From Pirellulaceae bacterium (lineage in GTDB: Bacteria > Planctomycetota > Planctomycetia > Pirellulales > Pirellulaceae), in assembly GCA_023382975.1 (NCBI GenBank), contig JAHDXO010000015.1, positions 62,001 through 126,000 on the forward strand: 64,000 nt of DNA, read 5' to 3'. Positions 48,301-58,000 of this stretch are shown here, piece after piece (within the stretch, counting starts at the first letter, position 1; every line of letters begins with the position of its first letter). Under the pieces are notes generated by a model, which saw only the letters and a program-made list of their open reading frames with translations, was not told where the DNA came from and did not search any database. A program made the translations under genes and the position numbers.

Positions 48301-48993
48301 AAGTACACGGATCTCCTGATCGGACGAGCGATGTTGGATCGCGCCCGTGCGCTAACCGGAGTGGCTTCGGCCGACGAGGCTCAAAGTTGGTTTGACGAAG
48401 GTCAACGTCGGTTGCTGGCGTCCCAGGCCGAGGATCCGTTCGGGCGACTGGCTTTCAACCCACGAGCGGAAGCCTTGCGATCGTCGATCATGCCCCAACG
48501 AATCGAATTCGACACTGAGTTTTCGACCTTGCTTGGAGGACTTGCCGATGATCTGCGGACCAACCAGCTATCCCCGGCAGACGCGCTGTTGCTCTTGAGT
48601 GAGATCGGGCGAGTGCAAGCCGCGAATCCAGCGTTCAATTTCCCTGCTCGGGTGTTCAATGGGGAGGCCTGGTATCGCTGCCTGCTCGATCCGCAGCATG
48701 CCGACCAGCACCTGCCGCTCGCCAGAGCCGCCGTCGAATTGGCACCGGAACACTGGTCGTATCGAGACACACTCGGTGTGGCACTTGCGTTGACCGGCGA
48801 TATCGATAAGGCCATCGAAGAATTCCGGTCGTTCGTCGCCTGGTCCCCTGCCGTGGATCAGCGGCGGGAGCGACAGGGCTGGATCGACCAACTGCAGCGC
48901 ATGTCGGAAATCCAGGACATCGACGAACGAAAACGCGAAGTGCGTCAGCACGTCTTCACGGATGATGTGCTGACGCATCTGATCGGTCAGTAG
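42343..48993 (+). CDS. nSTAND1-type NTPase with membrane segment, WD40 repeats and helical-repeat tail
   Basis: The protein has 2216 residues. Residues about 12-440 are an nSTAND1-type NTPase: PYPGLRPFQRKESDIFFGRE, Walker A GPSGCGKSS (53-61), Walker B LLLLVDQFEE (148-157), sensor ITMRSDFLG (192-200) and the distal VDISHEKLISQWKLLEEW. A coiled coil (about 460-520) and one membrane helix (about 524-546) follow, then a second coiled coil (to about 600). Residues about 665-1460 hold some 14-16 WD40-like repeats, enough for two propellers. Residues about 1500-2216 are TPR-like helical repeats. STAND proteins are signal-activated switches that oligomerise; repeats sense, partners execute. The TIR protein encoded upstream is the likely effector. 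It converges with the giant surface protein, 44 bp away. Confidence 0.88.
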   Translation: MTTSFEELTLTTYPYPGLRPFQRKESDIFFGREEQVDQILNKLERSRFVAVIGPSGCGKSSLVRAGVIPALEGGFLSSAGFRWRTATIRPGRTPLRSLAKELLACGLFEAASEDPEEDASFLEATLGRGPLGLIDALHDSNLEERENLLLLVDQFEELFRFERLREPGEARAFVDLLLATTRQPNIGAYVIITMRSDFLGQCPIFAGLPEAMNDSQFLTPRLSRDQTRAAIEGPLAMFNASIDDLVVNRIVNQMGSNPDHLPLMQHLLMQMWKLVRPAEGDVPPDALPAVRLTMDHYDAAGKLQNALEKHVQRVYDDLGERQPIAESVFRCLTEITPDDKKVRRPATLREICETGRITPAEAIEVIEQFRLEGRSFLAPPPPEPLSQESTVDISHEKLISQWKLLEEWTTDQDRSRKIAAKVREAAKLWQQQQKRREAVLKGLGLEEALDWSKKHAAELDPIIREFLEASQRERESEIRRDEALKYTKELESKSASLAEANKKLGDTNAKLAKAHRRLLSSFRWIMGLAGLAFILCLVVLVLWRQAESGRREVVEQKDTVDRQNDDLRKKGDELQQERDQAQITSSMEQQQRFLALADDYAGQDRTRVERELPSRRLLLVSQAMKQFLETQYTMPQADSDSGLQSVKTMVEGAFRDAIAVFCQRGIETVACPTHHAGILALERSRDGQWLATGSADKTARIWSAPASPGADPQLEREIPHEFEVTALALDTSRNPRFATGTSTGQVRLWRDWRKADDDGEVLDGHRSGIVDMEFGRSGEDVANPGAARWLVTSDDNGRVWLWDLDQRPAVGRELKGHEGRVSDVAISGDNHWLATASWDGTARVWDLLAEYPEKSSAVSAKHRDWVNDVAFSPDMRWLATASDDRSFCLFDLSTAEGSLENIQKCLEQPRTRGEATSGVLSLVFDPDGRFLVLGASDGTVHIRKMDAPEADFQQFSADRPVRRVEFGRGKNRAWMAYIQDGDQRVYVRAVTSDGVGADVTSLCGHEGEVRNLRFLPTDATSGTEAVLASSDDQGICRLWYLGGENSLISQELVSSGSPEIFHASFSTDAHRLTFVANVPQTESRWQVDSKLQVWSIPPDTEPSRLNWTVPFDVRYSTLEVSPDGRWCVVARNTEEVWLHDAQREEPRAVRVGLPSAGNVGGRVSSEVRLRFSPDSRWLACTSGSRIFIWALPSTDLSKPGWSWDVAESRDVELLHFDADGHRLIYSDSSGRTWTRALLPDAEAKELRLATRSRTLAIGAGKSAIGMSLVAASFEDGRVSIWQADKLFDASRPSVKSSGENSIQPGHPSRGAKGGESLTLGDAITQFQAEMRTRITSLAFSAGGKWLVGRSWDGRTYLWNVAGDGTARPEPVTIAAKELMTAFGVSPDDQYLVSGHNSGTILVWRLTDAAGELRRPQRRLIAHERPVLAIGFMDDATFATVAEDGSARSWSVSADEEFNLDQAGRLVGRNPTREEWLEMMRTENYPRLAPSLPIHHDVLSWAGEPARQEQEDPEGLKASQARFERLGYSENEARVEALAIANLSRGHRAVEQGDLDQARKFFEAARHSKTVGMTNPLRAAEAAKREYDRARGEELLREAVVLAERGEIQESLETAKEAHRLGADLDIPAGKEVEFFGAAALALQSRHLVRQGQVEEALRLQQELTAKFPDMVERWSAGFEFREQAARYAEQGRQLWQEGDPAGAEKAFFTARQLDPAFNADSIKAELLLEEARRLAESDKIDESVECLKQARELGASLPFAEGEERNWAAAAAIAAAGLKLIDQDRLSEAAKMEASLKNDYPQLADQFSLEFVLSNGIGRVIEEGKRLSREGNLEQAQAKFSAVQGLPEFDARLSGELRNVENEIQQRIANRLATGESWNNEDSDWIRDLVRAFRLWGSDLNIDADAYADQSQVRWYLRAGRQLIEQGVALAESPTLESTNPDPADAPTQTPDDVEAGSTSPLWFDQAKSHFQRAKQLDVSLPLEPAKYTDLLIGRAMLDRARALTGVASADEAQSWFDEGQRRLLASQAEDPFGRLAFNPRAEALRSSIMPQRIEFDTEFSTLLGGLADDLRTNQLSPADALLLLSEIGRVQAANPAFNFPARVFNGEAWYRCLLDPQHADQHLPLARAAVELAPEHWSYRDTLGVALALTGDIDKAIEEFRSFVAWSPAVDQRRERQGWIDQLQRMSEIQDIDERKREVRQHVFTDDVLTHLIGQ

Positions 48994-49037
48994 CGGCGGG
49001 AGTGATGAGACGGTCACTCGTCGCGCAGCAAGTCCGA

Positions 49038-52000
49038 TCAGGCCCTGTTCCAGACGGCGGCGATCTCCGCGGCGATGTCGGCCAACGCCTTTTCGGGATC
49101 GGTGTCCCAGAGAGTGTCGTCTGCTCGCGTTCCGATGGTCGCCGTTGTGCTGCTCGTACGCAGCCGCGAGGGCGATTCTTCGTCGTCGTATCGCGAGAAG
49201 ACGCGATCGACGGCCGGGTAGATGTTCTCGGCAGACCGCGTCCGGGTTCCCGCAGGAACTGTCCTGCTTGTTTCGTTCGACGACCGTGCGAAAGTGCCTG
49301 TCGAGTCCTGCCGATCCGTCGCCCAAGCGTTTTGAAGATCCGCGCCCCATTCGCCTTCGCCGCCCGGCGACGACACGGCACCGTTCAGGTAGTTAACTAC
49401 CTGCAACACGTCGCCGGCGGTGAGCCATCCGTCGCCATTGGCGTCCCAGAACGGCGGCATGCTCTGGCCGTCCACGGGCAACATGGGCAGTTGGCGAGGG
49501 CCGTTCGCATTGATCTCGTTGATCAGCGTCAGCGCGTCCAGGGCGGTGACGCCGGATTCGTTGGTCACGTCGGAATGGAGCACAGGATTCTGCCAAGGCC
49601 GGTTGCTCCACGACGGGGCGCCTCGTTCCACGAAAATCCCGTTGGCCGCCAAGTCGTCGTCGCCCCGCACGCCGTCGACCGCCCGCAGTTCGATGCGGTT
49701 GGCGAAGATCCGGGCGCCGCTGAGTCCATCGGACAAGTGCGGCATCAAGTGATCCGTTGGATTCTGCGGCGTAACGCCGAAACGATAGTAGGTGTTCGCA
49801 GTGGCGCCGGACTCGAACAGCCAAGTCAACGTCGCCGAACCGCCTGGCGACAAGCCGACCAGCTCGAACTCGAAGAATCCGTGCGGGAACGTCACGCCGG
49901 ACGGCGGCGCCGCGCCGGCGGGAATGCCGACCGAACTGACGTTCCGCAATTCCAGTCCCGCGGGCGCCACCAGCGTGACGAATTGCTGGCTGACGATGCT
50001 GCGCACCGACGCGACGCGTGATTGGCTTCGGTCGGGAATCCCGTCCGCGTTGCCGTCGCCCAAATTCGGCGCCGCGTCTTCCTGTAAATCCGGAATGCCG
50101 TCGCCGTCGGAGTCGATCGCACTGACGGCGACCGCCGCCGTGCCAAAGACGATGTGGCTGGCCGGGATGGCACCGTCGATGTCGAACAAGGTGACTTCGC
50201 TGGCCGGCAGATTGTCTGTCGGGTCCGACTGGAAGACAAAGCTACCGCCCTGAGTCGCGGTGAATGGGATGCGGAACAGCAGTCGCTCCGTCCCGTCGCC
50301 GCCGTCCATCGAATGGACTCCGCCCACTTCGTCCAGCAGGCCGGGAACCTGTCGGTTGCCAGTGCGGACGAACGGGAAGTCACTGCCGAATTCGAAATCG
50401 CCCGCAGGCGTCAGTCCGGTCGCGTTGTAGAAAACGTCGACGTAAGCCGAAAAGACGCCGGTGTCGCCGGACCGCAGATCGCTGACGTACACGTTCAAAT
50501 AGAACATCTCGCCCAACGCAAACTGATCCGCCGCGGCACCTGCCAAGTCCGTCGTCTCCAGACGAAATTGCACGACGGGATCTTCGCCTAGATCGGGCAC
50601 CGGCTGCGGCAGATTCAAGAGCGGCTCCGACAGCCACAGGGAACCTCGCTGCTGCAGATCCTGCTGGACCAACCCGGCATCAAATTCCGACACGACCCCG
50701 TCGCCGTTCACGTCCAGGAAAGGCGGCGCGGTTTCGGGCGGAGCAGGCGGGTTGGGCAGGATTCGCGAACCGCCCGTCCGCCGCAGGTCATTTACGACCA
50801 TCAGAACGTCGCGCGGCGAAAGCCAATCGTCGCCGCTGATGTCGGTCGGGTGCGCGGGATTCTGCCAGCCGAACAAGACATCCAAGTGGACGGTGGCCGG
50901 TTCCGATTGCAGCAAGCCATCGCTGGCCACGTAGGTGAACTGATCCGCACCGCCGAAACCGGCGTTTGGCGTGTAAGTGAACGATCCGTCGGGATTCAGA
51001 GTCAGGCTGCCGTGCAGCGGTCCTTGTTGTAGGATCGCCACCATCGACTGGCCGTCCAGCTCCACATCGTTCGCCAGGACGCCCTGCGCCGCGGACACCG
51101 TCAACGTGCCGTCCCGCAGCACGCTGTAGCGATCGTCCACGGCGATCGGCGGATCGTCGACTCCGAGCACCGTGACGGTGACCGTGGCGACATTCGAATC
51201 GAAGAAGCCGTCGTTGGCCCGATACGTAAACCGATCCGTCCCGAAATAGTTCGGATTCGGCGTGTAGAGGAACGATCCGTTCAGGTTCAGCGCGACGGTG
51301 CCGTGCTGCGGCCCGCTGACCAGCAGCGCCCGCAGCAGGTCGCCTTCGTCATCGATGTCATTGACCAACACGCCGGTCGCGGCAGGCACCTGCAACGCTT
51401 CGTCTTCCCAAGTCCAGTAGGTGTCGTTGACCGCGACGGGCGGCCCGCTGATCTGGAGCGAAGTGCCCACGAAAGCGATGTTCTCCAGCGGGATCGGACC
51501 GTCGATGCCGAACAGCAGGATATCGCTGGCCGGCGACTGGTCCGCCGCCTCGCCCGTGAACTGGGCAACGCCGCGAGTTTCGGCGCGGAAGGGGATTCGC
51601 AACAGTCGGTGCTCGGCGCCGCCCGGCAGCGACGCGATTCGGCCGCCGCCGGCTTCGTTGACCACCCCGAGCGTCGATGTGGTGCCAGAGACGAACCGGG
51701 AGAAATCGGCGCCGGAGACCAGCGATCCGTTGACCGCGGCCAGCGAGGGATCGTAGTGTACATCCAGGTACGCCGCGAAGACGCCCAGGGGCGACAGACG
51801 CAGATCTTGCACCCAGACATCCACGAAGAACGTCTCGCCTGCCGGAATGGACGTCAGGACCGCGCCGTTTGCGTCGCTGGTCTGCAGGCGGATCTGAACG
51901 TAGGCCCCAGGCCCCAGTGCGGCCGGCCCCTGCGGGAACATCAAGTTCGGCGGCGGCACCGGACGCGAGCCGCCGGCGTCGATCGTGTTGGCCACCAAGT

Positions 52001-55000
52001 TCAAATCGGCCGATGTCACGCTGCCGTCTCCGTTCGGATCGATGAACGGCGGCGGAAAATTCGGCTGCGGAACCGGCCCGGCTCCACGCACGGCCAGATA
52101 GTTGGCGATCTGCAGCGCGTCGATGGGCGACAAGTAGGCGTCGCCGTTCACGTCGGCCGAGAACGACGGGTTGGTCGCCGGCAGCAGCACGTCGATGCCC
52201 ACCGCTGCGATGTTGGAATCCGCCTGGCCGTCGTTCGCTTTGTACGTGAAGGTGTCCAGACCGAAGAACAGGAGATTGGGCGTGTAAACGAACGAGCCGT
52301 CCGGGCGCAGATTCAGCGTTCCGCCCGTGGGAGGATCGACCAAAATCGCCGTCAGCGGATCGCCTTCGACGTCGAAATCGTTGGCCAACACCCCTTGCGA
52401 CACGACGACGTTCAAGGCCTGCGTCGTGTAGACCTGGTAGATCTCTCCCGCCGCGACCGGCGGATCGTTGACCGGAATGACCTTGACGGTCCTTTGCTGC
52501 GTCGCCGTATCGGTGCCGCCGTCGCCGTCGACCACGGTCAACCTCAGTTGCCGATCTGTTGCCGACGGGTTTTCGGACGTGTTGCGGTACGTCACCGCCC
52601 GAGCCAACGCCTGGACGGCCGCCAAGGTCGCCTGTGGCGTCGTGAACTGGACCGTCAGGTTGAAGCCCTGAAGCCCCAGCGTCCCGATCGGCTGGCCGCC
52701 CGTGCCGCTGTCGTACAGCACCGTACCGCCGACCACCTGGATTCCCCCCACCGACATGACGCTCAGCACATCGTTCGACGACCATCCGCTGAACAGCGAA
52801 ACCGTCAACGACCCGCCCTCGAAGTCCGGCGAATCCTGGTCGGTCACGACGACCTGCGAAAACACGGCCAGCGGCGGATCGTTCTCGACGTAGTCCAACG
52901 GACCGGTCGGCCCGCTCAACACCGGCGGATCGTTCACTTCGCGCACCGTCAGCGACGCCGTATCGGTGGCCGAACTGAATGGAGTCGCCCCGCCGGTCGC
53001 CGTCGCGTCGACCACCTGGCCGGGACTGCCCGCCGAACGGTCCCAAGCACGGTACGTGACCGTCGGTATTTCCGGAGTTGTCTGATCCGGCGTATAGCGG
53101 AGTTGTCCGCCCGCGGGAATCAGCACAGCCGCCGCGTCGCTGACCGCCGGAAGATTGACGAACGTCGTGCCGTTCAGCGAGTAAGCCCATTGCCCCAGTC
53201 CCGTGGCGCCTGTGATCGCCACGCCCAGGTTGGTGTCGGAGTGGTCGACATCGCTGATGTTGACCATGAACTGCCCCAGCGCCGCGACGATCGGCGTCTG
53301 AACATCGGTAATCCCCAGATGCGGCGCGGACGGTGCCAGGAACGGAGCGTCGTTGACGTCCCGGACCAACAGCCGGGCCGTGTCGGTCGCAGCGCTGTAG
53401 GCCGTGGTGCCGCCGTTGCGGCTGACGTCGATGGTCGCGCCTGGCGCCGCCCCGTCGGTCGTGTCCCAAGCCCGGTAAGTGATCGTCGCTGTTTCCCCGT
53501 TCAGCCCGTTGGGGATGTAGCGCAAGTATCCGTCGGCATTCAAAATCAATGCCGCCTCGTCGCTTACGGCCGGCAAGGCGCTGAAAAAGAAACCGTCCAA
53601 CGAATACTGCCAGAATCCGTTGCCGACCGCTCCGACGACGGCAATTCCGCCGAACACCGCGCCGGCGTCCGGATCGCTCACTCCCACGACAAACGAGTTG
53701 ACCACGGCTTCGAACGGAGTCTCCTCGTCGGTCGTACCCAGGAAAGGCGAACTCGGCAACAACAGCGGCGCATCGTTCAGATCGACCATCGTCAACGTCA
53801 GCGTATCCACCGCCTCGCTGTACGCTTCGTAGACCTCGACGTTCGGCGGATTGTCGTCCGTGCAGAGTCCCGTATCCGGGTCGATCGGTCCGGGGACGGC
53901 GCAGACATAGCGGATGGTGGAGAACTTCGTTCCCGCGCCGCCGGCGGTGCTGTCCCACGAACGATAGCTCTCGTCCCACGCGCGATAGGTAATCGACGCG
54001 GTTCCGCCCGTGCCACCGTCGGGCGTGAAACGCAGGTAGCCGCGTTGCGGCAACAGCAGGGCGCTCTCCGTGCTGACCACTCCGACATTGGCGAAAAACA
54101 CGCCGTCCAGCGAGAACGTCCAAGACCCCTGCCCGGCGACGCCAACCACCGCGATCCCGCCGAGCGGGTCGTTGGGGTCTGCGTCCGAGATCCTGGTGGT
54201 TCCCACCGGGCCGTTGATGATGGCCGTCAGCGGGAACGTGTACGGATCGTCCTCGTCGGAATCGTCCGTCGGACCGGCCGGAACCAGCACGGGCGGGTCG
54301 TTGACCGGTGCAATCTGGACACTAACGGTGGCGCTGCGCTGATTGCCAGCGGCGTCTTGGACCACATAGGTGAACGTATCCCGTCCGTAGAAGTCCGGGT
54401 TGGGTGTGTAAGTAAACGAGCCGTCCGGCAGGAACGTTCCGTCCGGGTTGAACGTACCGTCCGGCTCCAGGTCGAGCGTTCCGTGCGACGGCAGGGTGTA
54501 ACTGCTGACCGTCAACGGGCCGCTGACCGTCGCCACTGGCGCCATGACCCAGGCGGCGAACTTCATGTTGCTGCTGGCGTCCGGCGCCTGCAGAATCGTG
54601 GGGTTGCCGAAGAAGCCCGTCGTGAACAGCAAGACGTCGCCGTCGCCGGAAACGTTCGTGTTGCTGACGTTGATATTGGCGACCAGCAGGTCTCTTCCGT
54701 TCTCGTACAAGTCGATATCGCTGAAGTCCGCCTCAGCGCCGATCCCCGTGTTGTACATCCGCAGAATGTTCCCCGCGGGGCCCAGGTGGTAGACGCGGGG
54801 ATCCTGGGCACGGACGGCGTAGATCTGGCCGTTTTGGTCGACCGTGATCGCCCGTGTGTCCCACATGTTCGTTGGCAACTGGATCTGCCGGACCAACAGC
54901 ATCGACTGAGGTTGATACACGCGGATATATTGGCCGGCTGGCGGACCTCCGGGGCCCAAGGCGTACAGCAATCCGTCGAGTCCCACGGCCAGGTCGATGA

Positions 55001-58000
55001 AATCGCCATCGTCGAAAAATCGAGCAGCCGTCCCCTGTTCGATGTCGAACCGCAAGATCCCCGCCTGGTTGGGCGAGGTGTCGCCGGCGACCTGCTGATC
55101 GGTGGCAAAGACGAAATTCCGCCAAGCGGCCAGTCCGCCGAATGTGACGTTCCGCGATACATTCCAAGCGTCGAATACCTGGTGCGACAAGTCGCCGGTG
55201 ACCGGATCGTACTGGGTGAGCCGCGGTTGGTCCGTCCCGTTGAAAATCTGGACCTTGCCCAAACGGTCAAGCACCAGATCGCGGGCTTCCGGGAAATTCC
55301 CGACGGAAAAATTCGGCAGTGGCACCGAACGTACCAGTTGGCCCGAGCGCGTGTACTCCTGCAACAACGCCTTGCCGCCCACCCCCACGGGAGAATGAGT
55401 CACCAGGATGTTGCCCGGCGTGATCCCGTCGAAGATGTCAGGCCGTCCGTCGTTGGTAAGTACCCCGCGAGGCAGAACGGTGACCGGAGTGTCCTCTGAC
55501 CCAAAATAGTTGTCGTCGACCGCGAAGAAGTTGGCAAGTCCGTCAACTCGCACCTGGACCGTCGCCGTGTCGGTCAGATCGTCCGGCGCCGCCAGAGCGT
55601 TGCTGACGGTGTACGTGAACGTTTCGACGCCAACAAAGCCCGGTGCCGGAGTGTAGAGCAGACGCGTGCCGTCGACGACCGCCAGCGTTCCGCCGTGGCT
55701 CGTCGGCCCCGTTCCAACAATGACGATCGCTCCCGCCCCGTTCAACGCGTCGTTCGCGCGGACGTCCAGTTCGTTGTCGACGCTCTCCTGGTCGACCTCG
55801 AAGGCGTCCCAATTCGCTCGGAGCGGCCCGCGCGACAGTCCGACGAAGGCCGCGAAGTTCTGGCCGTCTGAGGGCCTGGTCATGAACCTCACCAGACTGG
55901 TGAAACCGCGATCGGTCAGCAGGACGTGGCCATCCCGGGCCGCGATCAGCAGCCGGCCATCGATGTCGATGTCGACATCGCCCAACATGCCCACCGGCCC
56001 AGGTTCGAGATACGCGCGCTTCACGACGCCGAAGCGATCGTAGTGATGAATCTTCGGATGGACAGCGAAAATATCACCGTTGGCATCCACGGCAATCGCC
56101 CGGTGGCTGGCGGGCAGCGTGACCGTGCCCAGCAATTGCATGGTGACCGGATGATAGCGCCGAACGACGGTGCCGATGGACGAAGTCTCCGCCGGTCCAA
56201 GCACGTACAGCAAGCCGTCCATGCCGATGGTCACGTCGATGATGCCGCCAACGGACGCATGGAACCGCTCGACGGTCCCCTCCGCTGTGTTGTACCGAAC
56301 GATGCCCTGCTGCGCCGATGTGTCGAACTGCGTCTTGGTGTCCGTCGCGAACACGAAGTCCCCGTAGGCGGCCAAACCGCCGAAAGTCGGCTGATCCGCC
56401 GTGTTCCATCCGGGAACCTGAAGATGATCGGTGAACCCGACCGGCTGCAGCGTCGTAGGCAGCAGATGTGGATCGAAGCGAGTCAAACGCGGCTCGAACG
56501 TGCCGTTGTACAAGTACACATCGCCCCCACCGTCCACGACCACGTCCCGCGGCCCGCTGGGTTCGAAAACGGGGACTTCGTACTCGCGGACCAATTGGCC
56601 CAGCGGAGTGTACTCGTACAGCATGGCCGGTCCGTTCGTCAGCGGCGAATTGCTGACCAGGATGTTTCCCCGCGTAAACACGCCGTGATCGACGTCTTCG
56701 CCCCCAGGCGGCAGATCGCTGACCGGCGACTGGACGAACGTCGCAAAGCTGGTGAAGTTGATGCCCGCATTGCCCAGGATGCTGAACGAACTGACGCTGC
56801 TGAAATTCCGGTCGATCAGATCCACCCGGATGTTGCTGGACAGCGCCAACGTGCCGTCGCGGCTGATGACGATATCGTCGCCGCTGGCCAGGAAAGTCGA
56901 TTTCACGAACTGACCCGCCGAATCGAAATGCTTCAAGCCGGCATCCGTGACCGCGTACAGTTGGCCCGCTTCATCGACGGCGATCGAATTCAGCCGCTCG
57001 TTGATGTTCAACGTCCGCACCGCCTGCATCGACGTCGGGTCGTGGACTTGGACCGTCGTGTTGCTCGTGGTCGCATTCAGCGTGTACAGCAATCCGTCCA
57101 GGCCGACTGTGACGTCCGTCGGCAAGGAAAATCCGCCCGAGAACCGCTCGTAGCTGAGATCGTCCACGTTGAAACGGATCAGCCCGTTGGCCGTTCCCCG
57201 GTCATCGACGTGCTCGTTGACAAACAAGAAATTACCGAACGCCGCGACGTCGCCCCACGCATCGACCGTTTTGCCCAGATCCCAGATCGGATCGGCGAGC
57301 GTCGTGAATGCTTCGGTGGCGTATTGCCGCGCCACGAAATCGTCGAAACGGCTGACCGCATCGTCCGCCCCCAGTCCCAGCCGGCCATCAAGCAGGGAAT
57401 CGGCGAACAAGTGAGACAACTTCGTCTGCCCGTCGACACTCAGCGTTGCCCGGTTCCCGTCCTCGATCAGCACTTCCAGACGGTAGTCGCGGGACGCTGC
57501 GATCGACTCGATCATCGCCGCATCCGTGATCCACCCCGCCGCCGTACGGCGACCGATGAACCACAGATTGGCATCCGATGATCCGCCCGCGTATTTGAAA
57601 TCGGTCGGACCTCGGTAATCGAACACCAGGAAAGTCTTCGAGAAAAATCCCGGCGTGCCCGGATCGACGTTGACCGTCGCCTGCAACTGAATCTGGGCCG
57701 GAAGCGGATCCGAGACCGTCAACGTGCTGATTCCGGTCAGCATCGATCCCGGCGCCGCGACGTAGCGGCCCGATTGGACGCTCCAAACGCCGCTCTGCAC
57801 TTCGAAACGATCGGCGATCCCGTCGGCAAAGTCCTCGCTGACATTCAACGTCTCGTCCGCCGACCGTGGCGGGTCAAACGTCATCAACCGAACGTCCTCG
57901 TAGCCGTTGACAATCTGCACCCGACCGCGACTGTCCAACACCAAGTCCCGCGCGATCACCGGACTGGTCCCTTCCGAACCGGGAATGACCACGGCCTGGA

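Noticed and set aside
51303..55499. A 1398-codon open frame on the plus strand, and similar long frames at 53798-54145 and 55926-57581.
   Set aside because: They lie inside the giant minus-strand gene. Composition is that of an antisense shadow in GC-rich DNA, with no recognisable domain.
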